Source: NCEH01 sp043195125
GTDB taxonomy: Bacteria > Pseudomonadota > Alphaproteobacteria > Rhizobiales > Xanthobacteraceae
NCBI RefSeq assembly: GCF_043195125.1
Contig: NZ_JBAFWR010000004.1
Direction: 5' to 3' (one strand)
Length of the DNA stretch: 64,000 nucleotides
The notes beneath the pieces were generated by a model. The model was not told where the DNA came from. It did not search any database and saw only the letters and a list, made by a program, of their open reading frames with translations. Below, piece by piece: positions 8,338 through 16,509 of the stretch (the first letter of the stretch is position 1; each line of letters opens with the position of its first letter). A program made the translations under genes and the position numbers.

Positions 8338-9431
8338 GCCACCGCTTCCAGGGCCGGATAGTCGGTATAGCCCTCGGCGCCGCCGCCATAGAGCGTCTCA
8401 CGCTTCAGCTCGTTCAGCGGCGCGCCGGTGCGCAGGCGCTCCACCAGATCCGGGTTGGAGATGAACGGACGGCCGAAGGCGATCAGGTCCGCCTTGCCTT
8501 CCGCAAGCACCTTTTCGGCGAGCGCGAGGTCATAGCCGTTGTTGGTCATCCAGGCGCCGGAATAGCGGGCGCGCAGCTGCTCGAAATCGAAGCTCGGATC
8601 GACGTCGCGCGGGCCGCCGGTGGCGCCTTCCACCACGTGGATATAGACCGGCTTCAGCTTCTCCAGCTCTTCCACCGCATAGTTGAACAGGGCCTGGGGA
8701 TTGCTGTCGGTCAGATCGTTCGCGGGGGTCACCGGCGAGATGCGCAGGCCGGTGCGCTTGGCGCCGATCTCGTCGATGATCGCCGCCGTCACTTCCAGCA
8801 GCAGGCGGGCGCGGTTCTCGATCGAGCCGCCATAGCTGTCGGTGCGCTTGTTGGCGCCGTCCCGCAGGAACTGGTCCAGCAGATACCCGTTGGCGGCGTG
8901 GATCTCGACCCCGTCGAAGCCGGCGGCGATGGCATTGGCGGCGGCGCGGCGATAATCGGCGATTATGCCGGGGATCTCAGCCAGCTCCAGGGCGCGCGGC
9001 TCGGAGGTCTCGGCAAACGTGTTGTTCACGAAGGTCTTGGTCTTCGCCGTGATGGCGGAAGGCGCCACCGGCGCGCCACCGTTGGGCTGCAACGAGACAT
9101 GGGAGACCCGGCCCACATGCCAGAGCTGGATCACGATCCGCCCGCCCTTGGCATGGACCGCGTCCGTCACTTTCTTCCAGCCGGCGACCTGCTCGGCGGT
9201 GTAGATGCCCGGAGTGTCCTGATAGCCCTGGCCCTGCTGGGAAATCTGCGTGGCCTCGGTGATGATCAGACCGGCGGAGGCGCGCTGGGTGTAATATTCC
9301 ACCGTCAGCGGGCCGGGTACGAAGCCGGGAAGCGCCCGGTTGCGGGTCAGGGGCGCCATGACGATGCGGTTGGGCAGGGTCAGATCGCCGAGGCGATAGC
9401 TATCGAACAGCGTGGCTTTCGCGTCGCTCAT
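8334..9431 (-). CDS. Old Yellow Enzyme family flavin oxidoreductase (NemA/XenB-like alkene reductase)
   Basis: 365 residues from the ATG at 9431 (MSDAKATLFDSYRLGDLTL). FMN-dependent reductases of this family reduce activated alkenes, N-ethylmaleimide or nitro compounds using NAD(P)H. Seen here are the N-terminal APLTRNR with the flavin-tuning Thr, the substrate-binding His and Asn in EIHAANGYLLDQFLRDG, the SYGGSIENRARLLLEV signature, and the phosphate-binding ADLIAFGRPFISNPDL near the C-terminus. The physiological substrate is unknown. It is the upstream partner of the NUDIX gene, with overlapping stop and start codons. Confidence 0.92.
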   Translation of the reverse strand: MSDAKATLFDSYRLGDLTLPNRIVMAPLTRNRALPGFVPGPLTVEYYTQRASAGLIITEATQISQQGQGYQDTPGIYTAEQVAGWKKVTDAVHAKGGRIVIQLWHVGRVSHVSLQPNGGAPVAPSAITAKTKTFVNNTFAETSEPRALELAEIPGIIADYRRAAANAIAAGFDGVEIHAANGYLLDQFLRDGANKRTDSYGGSIENRARLLLEVTAAIIDEIGAKRTGLRISPVTPANDLTDSNPQALFNYAVEELEKLKPVYIHVVEGATGGPRDVDPSFDFEQLRARYSGAWMTNNGYDLALAEKVLAEGKADLIAFGRPFISNPDLVERLRTGAPLNELKRETLYGGGAEGYTDYPALEAVA

Positions 9432-9555
9432 GGGGACAACCTTTGGTTTGCGGCCTGCGGCCGGCAATGGTGCGATGCAACACAGATAAATCTACAACGA
9501 CCGCAACCAAGGGGCTGACGAACACTTTTTCGCCATATGCCGCTGGGGAAGCCCT

Positions 9556-10452
9556 TCAAAGGTGAAGCACGCCCTCGGCCACCACCACCGCATTGCCGCC
9601 GATGGTCGCCTCCACCACATGCCCGCCCTTCACCGTGAAGCCGAGATTGATCCGGCTCGGCCGCCCCATCTCGAAGCCCTGGTCGATGCGGACCTTGTGA
9701 TTGCCCTCCACCCGCGCCTCGGCATCCAGAAGCACCGCCGGAAAAGCGGCGGCGGCGGCACCGGTGGCCGGGTCCTCCTCCGTGCCGAGGCCGGGCGAGA
9801 ACATGCGGGCGCGGAAGTCCGCATCGCCCTCTTCGTCCAGCGTATAGAGATAGAGCGCCTCGCCGTACGAGCCGAGATTGCGGATGAAGGCCGCCTCGTC
9901 CGGGCGGGCGCGGGCGAGCGCGGTCAGATCGGCCAGCGGCACGAACAGGAACGGCACCCCGGCGGACGCCACCACCGGGCGATGCGCATCAAAGCCGATG
10001 TCGCTGACGCTGAGATTAAGCGCGTCCGCGCAGGCCTTGCGGGAGATGTCCACGTCCTCCAGCGTGCTGCGGCGCGGCACGATGAAGGTGGCGCTCCCCT
10101 TGCGGGCGCCCGAGGCATCACTCGTTACATCGCAGATCAGCGTACCGATCTGCTCCTCCAGCCGCATTTGCCCCTTGGCGAGCTTGTCCTCGAGGGCGAG
10201 CAACACCGCCGCCCCCACCGTGGGATGGCCGGCGAACGGCATCTCATGGGCCGTAGTGAAGATGCGCACCCGTGCCCGGTGGGACGGGTCCTTGGGCGGC
10301 AGAACGAATACCGTCTCGGAGACGTTGAACTCGCGGGTGATCTGCTGCATCGCCGCATCGTCGAGCCCGGCGGCGTCCAGAACCACGGCCAGCGGATTGC
10401 CGCCGAACGGGCGCGAGGTGAAAACATCGAGCGTCACATAGCGGCGCGGCAT
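9556..10452 (-). CDS. PhzF family isomerase/epimerase
   Basis: 298 residues with the two-lobed PhzF fold signatures. FGGNPLAVV lies near residue 17, and the presumed catalytic Glu is E46 in NVSETVF. FTTAHEMPFAGHPTVGAA and, in the second lobe, EEDPATGAAAAAF are also present. PhzF of phenazine synthesis isomerises a dihydroxyanthranilate derivative, but most homologues outside phenazine clusters have unknown substrates. No phenazine genes are present, so it should not be read as phenazine synthesis. It lies on the same strand as the OYE gene, about 125 bases upstream of it, and probably has its own promoter. Confidence 0.88.
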   Translation of the reverse strand: MPRRYVTLDVFTSRPFGGNPLAVVLDAAGLDDAAMQQITREFNVSETVFVLPPKDPSHRARVRIFTTAHEMPFAGHPTVGAAVLLALEDKLAKGQMRLEEQIGTLICDVTSDASGARKGSATFIVPRRSTLEDVDISRKACADALNLSVSDIGFDAHRPVVASAGVPFLFVPLADLTALARARPDEAAFIRNLGSYGEALYLYTLDEEGDADFRARMFSPGLGTEEDPATGAAAAAFPAVLLDAEARVEGNHKVRIDQGFEMGRPSRINLGFTVKGGHVVEATIGGNAVVVAEGVLHL

Positions 10453-10516
10453 GGCGGATCATCCGGTAGGCAGGCAGCGAGACGGCGGCTCGCGGGGCAA
10501 CAGCCACAGTTTTGCC

Positions 10517-11365
10517 TCAAATGGCCTCGGGCGTGAAGACGTGGCTTGGCCGGACGAACTCTTCCTGCGCCTCAACCAACAATAATTCCCGCGCGCCGGC
10601 CTGATCCGTCCGCCGCAACAGGCCGTAGATCGAAGAGGCGGCCGCGCCGAGCGCCACCGCGACGCTGCCGCTGCGCTTCCAATGGAAATAGAACAGGGCC
10701 GCGATCGCGTCCCCCGCGCCGTTCAGCGAAACGTCCAGCCTGGGCGTGCGCACGAGGAAGCGCCCGTCGGGGCCGCAGGCGAGCAGGTCGATGGAATGGG
10801 CGGGCGTCTCGCCGGTGTGCAGGCTGGTGACGAGCACGACGCGCGGGCCGTTCTTCTGCAACTGCGCGCAGGCGGCGAGCGCGTCGGCGCGCGTGGCGAG
10901 CGTCGTTCCGGTCAGCCATTCCAGCTCGAACTGGTTGGGCGTGATCACATCCGCCGCGGGCACGGCGACCTCGCGCATGAATTCGGGAATGCCCGGCCGA
11001 ACGAAGATGCCGCGGCCCACGTCGCCGATCACCGGATCGCAGCAATAGGTGGCCTGCGGATTGGCCTCGCGCACCCGCGCGACAGTGGCGAGGATGGCTG
11101 CGCCAAGATCGGCCGACCCCATGTAGCCGGACAGGACGCCATCGCATTTGCCCAGTTGTCCCCGTTCCGCGATCCCTTCCACCAGTTCGAGCACCAGCTC
11201 GGCCTCGAACACCTGCCCGCGCCAAGCTCCGTATCCGGTGTGATTGGAGAACTGCACCGTGTGGATGGGCCACACCTCAACGCCCAGGCGCTGCAGGGGA
11301 AACACAGCGGAGGCATTGCCCACATGGCCGAAGGCGACGTGGGATTGAATGGAGAGGAGGTTCAT
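10517..11365 (-). CDS. pdxY: Pyridoxal kinase PdxY
   Basis: 282 residues. It phosphorylates pyridoxal to PLP in the B6 salvage pathway. PfkB/ribokinase-like fold features are SIQSHVAFGHVGNASAVFPLQRLG at the N-terminus, the pyridoxal-binding FSNHTGYG, DPVIGD in the middle, TPNQFELEWLTG, and the C-terminal anion hole LNGAGDAIAALF (catalytic Asp in GAGD). The ATG at 11365 was preferred over upstream in-frame codons because GAGAGGAGG-like purines do not favour those and homologues begin MNLLSIQS. Single gene. The nearby PPOX flavoprotein at 20 kb is not a linked B6 gene. Confidence 0.93.
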   Translation of the reverse strand: MNLLSIQSHVAFGHVGNASAVFPLQRLGVEVWPIHTVQFSNHTGYGAWRGQVFEAELVLELVEGIAERGQLGKCDGVLSGYMGSADLGAAILATVARVREANPQATYCCDPVIGDVGRGIFVRPGIPEFMREVAVPAADVITPNQFELEWLTGTTLATRADALAACAQLQKNGPRVVLVTSLHTGETPAHSIDLLACGPDGRFLVRTPRLDVSLNGAGDAIAALFYFHWKRSGSVAVALGAAASSIYGLLRRTDQAGARELLLVEAQEEFVRPSHVFTPEAI

Positions 11366-11487
11366 GGCCGCGCCCGCTCGGAAGGATGCGGCGGCGTTAG
11401 CGCGCATCGGCCGGCAGCACAAATGGATTTTGCTGATCCGCGCCAGAAGCTGCGGTGATCCATCCGTAACCGCACGGGACGAGCGGC

Positions 11488-12312
11488 TCAGCTTTCCTCT
11501 GGCTGGCCATAGGCCCGGCGACTGACGCGCGCGATGAAACGGCGGGGCGCGAGCCGAACCGCGAAGGTCATCAAGCGGTTGGCGAAGCCCACCACCTCAA
11601 CTCTCTTGCCTGCCAGCATGGCGCGGTAGCCGGCTTCCGCGACCGTGCGGGCATCGGCGACCGGCCCACGGAACACCCGCGTCGCGCCCATGCCGGCGCG
11701 GGCCGCAAAGCCGGTATGCGTCGGTCCGGGACACAGCGCCGTCACGGCGATTTGGGTCTCGCTCAATTCCTCGCTCAGCGCCTCGGAAAACGAGAGAACA
11801 TAAGCCTTGCTGGCCGCATAGACGGCGGCGAACGGTCCCGGGGCGAAGGCGGCCGTGGAGGCGAGTTGGACGATCCGCCCCTGCCCGCGCGCCAACATGC
11901 CGGGCAGCGCTGCATGGGTCAGCACGGTGAGGGCCGCGATATTGGTGGCGATCATGCCCGCCATGGCGGACACGTCGGCGTCGACGAACGGCCCGTAAGA
12001 GCCGAATCCGGCGTTGTTCACCAGCACGTCCAGCTCTGTTCGGGCGATTTCGGCAGCGAGCATTTTCACTGCCGCGGAATCGGAGAGATCGGCGACGCGG
12101 ACCTGCACCTCCACCGCCCCGGCGGCCCGCAAATCGCGCGCGGCATCCTCCAGGCGGGCGGCATCGCGCGCGACCAGGATGAGGGCGAAGCCGTCCCGCG
12201 CCAGCAGGCGGGCGAACTCCAGCCCGATGCCGCCGCTGCCGCCGGTCACGAGCGCGAGGCGCGGCTCACCGGCGGGCGGAGGATTTCGGGATGAAGGGAG
12301 ATCGTGGGCCAT
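11488..12312 (-). CDS. Short-chain dehydrogenase/reductase (SDR)
   Basis: 274 residues from the ATG at 12312. The Rossmann motif is TGGSGGIGLEFARLLA. NNAGFGSYG, the catalytic Ser in QLASTAAFAPGPF, and Tyr/Lys in YAASKAYV are all intact. The C-terminal helical part (NRLMTFAVRLAPRRFIARVSRR) is typical of membrane-associated classical SDRs of the DltE/YqjQ-like group. The substrate is unknown. A longer in-frame extension reaching 12483 is possible but low in conservation features. It diverges from the deacetylase gene across a 150-base spacer. Confidence 0.88.
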   Translation of the reverse strand: MAHDLPSSRNPPPAGEPRLALVTGGSGGIGLEFARLLARDGFALILVARDAARLEDAARDLRAAGAVEVQVRVADLSDSAAVKMLAAEIARTELDVLVNNAGFGSYGPFVDADVSAMAGMIATNIAALTVLTHAALPGMLARGQGRIVQLASTAAFAPGPFAAVYAASKAYVLSFSEALSEELSETQIAVTALCPGPTHTGFAARAGMGATRVFRGPVADARTVAEAGYRAMLAGKRVEVVGFANRLMTFAVRLAPRRFIARVSRRAYGQPEES

Positions 12313-12463
12313 GTGGATGTCCTGTCGCGCCGGCGCGGTGCGATCTTCGGCGCGCGCAGACCCTTCCGCAAGGCGCACAAGGGCTGGCCGGGCGCGAACT
12401 GCGCCGGCTGCAAGGCCACGACCGCAGCTTTGCGCGGGTAAGCCTTGCGAGGCCACGCGGACC

Positions 12464-13468
12464 ATGCCACTCCCACCCATCATGCCCCTGCCCTTTTCCC
12501 TTCCGTTCCGCCCCGCCGTCCTGCGGCATGCCGCTGTCCTCCTGGCGCTCGCGTTCGCCGTGCCGGCCCATGCGGCGCCGGCCTGCTACGCGCCCAACGT
12601 CCTGCAATCACGCCCGGGCGAGGAGATCGTGCGCCGCGCCACGGGCGCCCCGCCGGCCTTGCCGGATCTGCGCCTGCCCCCGGCACAGCCCGTCCCGGCG
12701 GCGCTTTCCGGCTCGATCCGCCGGGTGGACCTGCCGGCGGGAGTGAAGCTGGTGGCCCTCACCTTCGATCTGTGCGAGGCCTCCGGCGAGGTCTCCGGCT
12801 ATGATGGCGCGCTGGTGGATTATCTGCGCGCGGAGAAGGTGCCCGCCACCTTCTTCGGCGGCGGCAAATGGATTCTCAGCCATCCCGACCGCGCCGCCCA
12901 GATTCTCGCCGATCCGATCTTCGAGATGGGCAACCACACCTGGTCCCACGCCAATCTCGCGGTGAAGACCGGGGAAGCCATGTCGCGGCAGGTGGACGAT
13001 GCGGACACCGCTTTCGGGCTCGCCCGCGCCAATGCGGCACAGGCCGGCTGCATGCTGGAGAAAGTGCCCGCGCGCCCGGCGCTCTTCCGCTTTCCCTACG
13101 GCTCCTGCAGCGTCGAATCCATGAGCCACGTCAACGAGACCGGCCATCTGGCGATCCAGTGGGACGTGGATTCCGCAGACCCCGCCTTTCTCGGCGCGAA
13201 CCTGATGGCGCAAAACATGCTGCGCGCGATCCGCCCCGGCTCCATCGTGCTGATGCACGCTAACGGGCGCGGCAAGCACACGGCGGAGGCTCTCAAGCTG
13301 TTGATCCCGGCGCTGCGGGCGAAAGGCTATGGATTTGTGACCGTGTCCGATCTCATCGCTGCCGGAAAGCCCGTGATCGCCTCCACCTGCTATTCCGAGC
13401 GCCCGGGCGATACCCGTGTCTATGACGAGGCCGCGCGGACCGGCCGCCACATCCTCTCGCGCCCCTGA
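12464..13468 (+). CDS. Secreted polysaccharide deacetylase (NodB/CE4 family)
   Basis: 334 residues. The signal peptide has its hydrophobic core around residues 18-36 and a likely cleavage after AHA. The NodB fold has motif 1 as LTFDLCE (D102; the usual second Asp position is Leu), motif 2 as H158-TWS-H162, motif 3 as RFPYGSC and the late motif VLMHANGRGKHT. It therefore keeps the metal His pair and the base Asp but departs from the canonical TFDDG. Likely a periplasmic or surface deacetylase of an N-acetylated sugar polymer. Start: two ATGs 18 bases apart (12464 and 12482) are both possible. Confidence 0.9.
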   Translation: MPLPPIMPLPFSLPFRPAVLRHAAVLLALAFAVPAHAAPACYAPNVLQSRPGEEIVRRATGAPPALPDLRLPPAQPVPAALSGSIRRVDLPAGVKLVALTFDLCEASGEVSGYDGALVDYLRAEKVPATFFGGGKWILSHPDRAAQILADPIFEMGNHTWSHANLAVKTGEAMSRQVDDADTAFGLARANAAQAGCMLEKVPARPALFRFPYGSCSVESMSHVNETGHLAIQWDVDSADPAFLGANLMAQNMLRAIRPGSIVLMHANGRGKHTAEALKLLIPALRAKGYGFVTVSDLIAAGKPVIASTCYSERPGDTRVYDEAARTGRHILSRP

Positions 13469-13514
13469 GGCCGCTTTCTCACCCCGATCTGCGAACCAAA
13501 AGAAAGACCTTCCG

Positions 13515-14774
13515 ATGCTCTTGGCCCGCGACCTTGCCGACGATGTGCGATCCGGCCGCCTTACGCCCCTCGACCTCGTGAACCTGTGCGCGCAGGCCAT
13601 CGAAGAGCATGAGCAGGATGTGCATGCGTTCGCCGCGCTTGATCTCGATGCAGCCCGCGCCACCGCGCAGGTGCCCGGGCGCGCCGAGACCCCGCTGGCA
13701 GGCGTGCCCTTCGCGGTGAAGGACATTCTCGACACCCGCGAATTGCCCACCGAATACAATTCTCCGATCTATGCCGGCCACCGCCCCGCGGCGGACGCGC
13801 CGGTGGTGAGCCAGGGGCGGCGCGGCGGCGGCGTGCTGCTCGGCAAGACCGTGACGACCGAATTCGCCTTTCTGGAACCGAGCATCACGCGCAATCCGCG
13901 CCGGCTCAGCCATACGCCCGGCGGGTCTTCGGCCGGCTCCGCGGCGGCGGTGGCGGCGGGCATGGTGCCCTTCTCCATCGGCACCCAGACCGGCGGCTCG
14001 GTCATCCGGCCGGCCTCCTATTGCGGCGTCACCGGCTATAAGCCCACCTTCCGCATCCTGCCGACCGTGGGCATGAAGACCTTCTCCTGGCATCTCGACA
14101 CGATCGGGCTGTTCGGCGCGCGCGTGCAGGATGTGGCGTTCGCCGCTGCCGGCTTGACCGGGCGCGATCTCGACATCGGCACTGAGGTGGCGGCGGCCCC
14201 CCGCATCGCGGTCATCCGCACGGTGCGCGCCGACCAGGCTTCGGCGGATGCCCATGCGGCACTGGATGAGGCCGCGCGTGCCGCTGCGGCCGCCGGCGCA
14301 AGTGTGAGTGAAATCGAACTTCCGGCCGAACTGGAGGCCGCCGATACGATTCATTCCACGATCCAGGATTTCGAAGGCGCGATCGCGTTCGCCGACGAAT
14401 ATGACCGCCTGCGCCACCAGTTCTCCCCGCTGCTGGCGCGCTATCTGGACCAAGCCGCCAAGGTGCAGCCGGACGATTACGATTCCGCCCGCCGCACCGC
14501 CAAGCGCGCCCGCCAGCGGCTGGGCGATTTCTTTGCGGATTATGACGCCATCCTCACCTTCTCCGCGCCCGGCACGGCGCCTGAAGGCTACGGCACCACC
14601 GGCTCCGCCATCTTCAACCGGCTGTGGACGCTGATGGGCACGCCGACGGTGAACGTGACCGGCCTTTCAGGGGCGAACGGCCTTCCCATGGGGGTGCAGA
14701 TCGTGGGGCGTTTTGGGCGGGATCGGACCGCTTTGACCGTCGCAGCTTTCCTGGAGCGCGCCCTCCAAAGCTGA
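13515..14774 (+). CDS. Amidase signature family hydrolase
   Basis: 419 residues. The Ser-cisSer-Lys triad is visible: K69 (FAVKDILDT), cis-Ser S139 in TPGGSSAGSAAAVA, and nucleophile S162 in TGGSVIRPASYCG. These enzymes hydrolyse amides (for example aryl amides, allophanate, or Gln in GatA), and the substrate here is unknown. It is too divergent and too isolated (no gatB or gatC) to be GatA. It starts 46 bases after the deacetylase stop on the same strand, so co-transcription is likely. That neighbour makes an N-acyl or amino-sugar substrate conceivable but unproven. Confidence 0.9.
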   Translation: MLLARDLADDVRSGRLTPLDLVNLCAQAIEEHEQDVHAFAALDLDAARATAQVPGRAETPLAGVPFAVKDILDTRELPTEYNSPIYAGHRPAADAPVVSQGRRGGGVLLGKTVTTEFAFLEPSITRNPRRLSHTPGGSSAGSAAAVAAGMVPFSIGTQTGGSVIRPASYCGVTGYKPTFRILPTVGMKTFSWHLDTIGLFGARVQDVAFAAAGLTGRDLDIGTEVAAAPRIAVIRTVRADQASADAHAALDEAARAAAAAGASVSEIELPAELEAADTIHSTIQDFEGAIAFADEYDRLRHQFSPLLARYLDQAAKVQPDDYDSARRTAKRARQRLGDFFADYDAILTFSAPGTAPEGYGTTGSAIFNRLWTLMGTPTVNVTGLSGANGLPMGVQIVGRFGRDRTALTVAAFLERALQS

Positions 14775-14961
14775 AATACAATATATCAACATGGCGCATG
14801 TGCAGTGCGAAAGGCGCCATGTGGATGTTATCCTTAAGTTCGTGAAACGGAGGCGCTGCGGCGCAGGATAAAGCGCCGCGCTGCGGCAACGTTATTTGCT
14901 TTTCCAATCTTTGGTCTTTGTTAAGCTTCGCGCGGAGATCGACCAAAAAGGGACTTGGGAA

Positions 14962-15045
14962 GTGGACCTGGGCTCGATACTCGACATGCTGAAAGTGAGC
15001 ACCGCTTTCGCCGTCATCGGCGCGGTGCTCCTGGGCATGATTTGA
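14962..15045 (+). CDS. Candidate 27-residue single-pass membrane peptide
   Basis: A GTG-started frame encodes MDLGSILDMLKVSTAFAVIGAVLLGMI: a short acidic head and then one hydrophobic segment of about 16 residues ending at the stop. AAGGGA lies eight bases before the GTG. A TTGCTT / 17-base spacer / TGTTAA promoter-like pair sits at 14896-14924, giving a predicted transcript start just before the ribosome-binding site. I do not recognise a family. The case rests on layout and composition only, and chance remains possible in a 728-bp spacer. Confidence 0.35.
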   Translation: MDLGSILDMLKVSTAFAVIGAVLLGMI

Positions 15046-15110
15046 GTTTAGCCACACGCCCAAGCCGCCTTCGTAAAAGATCAAAAATCGCGAAGGGCAG
15101 GTCGATCGGC

Positions 15111-15141
15111 GCGGCGCTGGAGAGAAATTCTCCGGCGCCGC
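15111..15141. repeat. Strong hairpin (13-bp stem, 5-base loop)
   Basis: GCGGCGCTGGAGA and TCTCCGGCGCCGC pair over 13 positions (one T-G wobble when transcribed forward) around the loop GAAAT. A second stem, CCTTCG/CGAAGG, lies just upstream (15068-15098). No U-run follows on either strand, so neither is a classical terminator. Confidence 0.55.
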
Positions 15142-15440
15142 GTGCCTCAATGTCCGCGCGTCAGGCTGCGCGCAAAATCAGCGCGGTCCACAGCGAAATC
15201 GCCGACCCGCTCCTCAGGCCCCATGATGGGACGCAGGGATTTGCCGGGGGCATGCGCCGCTTTTCCACATGGGTCTGCAAGGCGGACCGCGTGCGAGGGG
15301 CCCCTCCCTATGCCTTTGGCAGCAAATGTATTTTTGTCCCAACAATTAGGTTTTCGGGCCGCGAAGTGACGCCCGTGACGGATTTGTGAAGCGCCGCCTT
15401 GGAGGATTTGCAAGGCCGCACCGGCGCCCGATCACCCCAG

Positions 15441-15458
15441 TGTCATAAGACTGTTGCG
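15441..15458 (+). promoter_or_regulatory. Candidate Pho box upstream of phnC
   Basis: GTGTCAT-AAGA-CTGTTGC resembles the PhoB recognition layout CTGTCAT-N4-CTGTCAT/C, with 6/7 and 5/7 matches and exact 4-base spacing. It lies 62 bases before the phnC start, a sensible place for PhoB activation of phosphonate uptake under phosphate limitation. Confidence 0.5.
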
Positions 15459-15502
15459 GCGCCCACTTAAGAAAATGCCCGGTAAGCACCGGAGCAAACC
15501 AG

Positions 15503-16318
15503 ATGATGGTGATCGAAGGGCTGACCTGCCGATTTGGCGATAAGGTCGCCGTGTCGGACGTCAACCTAGAGATCGGTCAGGGCGCCTTCATCGGCGTCAT
15601 CGGCCGTTCGGGCGCCGGCAAGTCCACCTTGCTGCGCATGATCAATCGCCTGCAGCCGTCGAGCGGCGGCGCAATTCGCTATGACGGCGTCGACGTCACG
15701 GCACTGAAGGGGCGGGAGCTGCGCCTGTGGCGCGCGCAGGCCGCCATGATCTTCCAGCAGTTCAATCTGGTGGGTCGCCTCGACGTGCTCACCAACGTGC
15801 TGATGGGGCGCCTGTCCACCATGCCGCGCTGGCGCGCGCTCTCGAAGGTGTGGAGCGAGCAGGACAAGGCGATCGCGCTGACCGCCCTGGATCAATTCGA
15901 CATTGCCCAGCTCGCCGCCCAGCGCGCCGACAGCCTTTCCGGCGGCCAGCAGCAGCGCGTCGCCATCGCCCGCGCCCTGGTGCAGGAGCCGGGCGTGATC
16001 CTCGCCGACGAGCCCATCGCCTCGCTCGATCCGCGCAACACCAAGGTGGTGATGGACGCCCTGCTGCGGATCAACAAGCACTTCGGCATTACCGTGCTGT
16101 GCAACCTGCATTCGCTCGACCTCGCCCGGACCTATTGCGACCGCCTCGTCGGCATGGCGAACGGGCGCGTGGTGTTCGACGGGGCGCCGCAAGCCCTCAC
16201 CGAAGGGGTCGCCCGCGAGCTTTACGGGCTTGAGGCCGGGGAGGTCATGGATCTGGAAGGCGCCGCGGCCGAGCCGCAGTTCGAGCCCGCCCTGGCGCCG
16301 GGAGCCGCCACCGTGTGA
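15503..16318 (+). CDS. phnC: Phosphonate ABC transporter ATP-binding protein PhnC
   Basis: 271 residues. ATPase that powers phosphonate import through PhnE. Walker A is GRSGAGKST (34-42), the Q-loop is in AMIFQQFNLV, the signature is LSGGQQQR, Walker B is VILADEPIASLDP and the switch His is in LCNLHSLD. PhnC-typical features are the MGRLSTMPRWRALSKVW segment and the LYGLEA end. It is the first gene of phnC-D-E1-E2, preceded by a candidate Pho box. Confidence 0.96.
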   Translation: MMVIEGLTCRFGDKVAVSDVNLEIGQGAFIGVIGRSGAGKSTLLRMINRLQPSSGGAIRYDGVDVTALKGRELRLWRAQAAMIFQQFNLVGRLDVLTNVLMGRLSTMPRWRALSKVWSEQDKAIALTALDQFDIAQLAAQRADSLSGGQQQRVAIARALVQEPGVILADEPIASLDPRNTKVVMDALLRINKHFGITVLCNLHSLDLARTYCDRLVGMANGRVVFDGAPQALTEGVARELYGLEAGEVMDLEGAAAEPQFEPALAPGAATV

Positions 16319-16509
16319 GCCCGCCCCGCGGCCGCGGCAGTCGCGGCCGTCCCCCAGCCACGGGCGCGCAAGCGGCGCGCGCGTGATCTCGACAGCGCAG
16401 GCGAATGCCTCTTCGCGCAGCCCAAAGCCGCGCGCGGTTTTCCAAAAGTACGCGTGATTTCAAGCGTTTCCATACCCTACATCCTACCCGCATCCTCAAG
16501 GAGCGAGAC

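Larger units (their letters stand above)
14775..15502. other. 728-bp spacer with several inverted repeats and one candidate tiny ORF
   Basis: No normal-length gene is convincing here. Visible elements are an ACATGGCGC/GCGCCATGT inverted repeat (14789-14822) just after the amidase stop and a GCGGCGC/GCGCCGC hairpin (14858-14879). An AT-rich promoter-like segment (about 14896-14924) is followed by a candidate 27-residue peptide. Two further hairpins lie at 15068-15098 and 15111-15141, and a Pho-box-like sequence lies at 15441-15458. Longer open frames across it lack a credible start, ribosome-binding site or domain. Confidence 0.6.

Noticed and set aside
9556..10452. PhzF homologue as evidence of phenazine biosynthesis
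   Set aside because: No phzA-G partner is present, and PhzF-fold proteins are common outside phenazine pathways.
13515..14774. Amidase as GatA of the Glu-tRNA amidotransferase
   Set aside because: No gatB or gatC nearby, and the C-terminal half does not resemble GatA.
14614..15150. Reverse open frame of 178 codons in the amidase-phnC spacer
   Set aside because: No domain, no ribosome-binding site, partly antisense to the amidase and crossing several hairpins.
14955..15389. Forward open frame of 144 codons in the same spacer
   Set aside because: Low-complexity translation without family features. It runs through the strong hairpin at 15111-15141, which argues for non-coding sequence.
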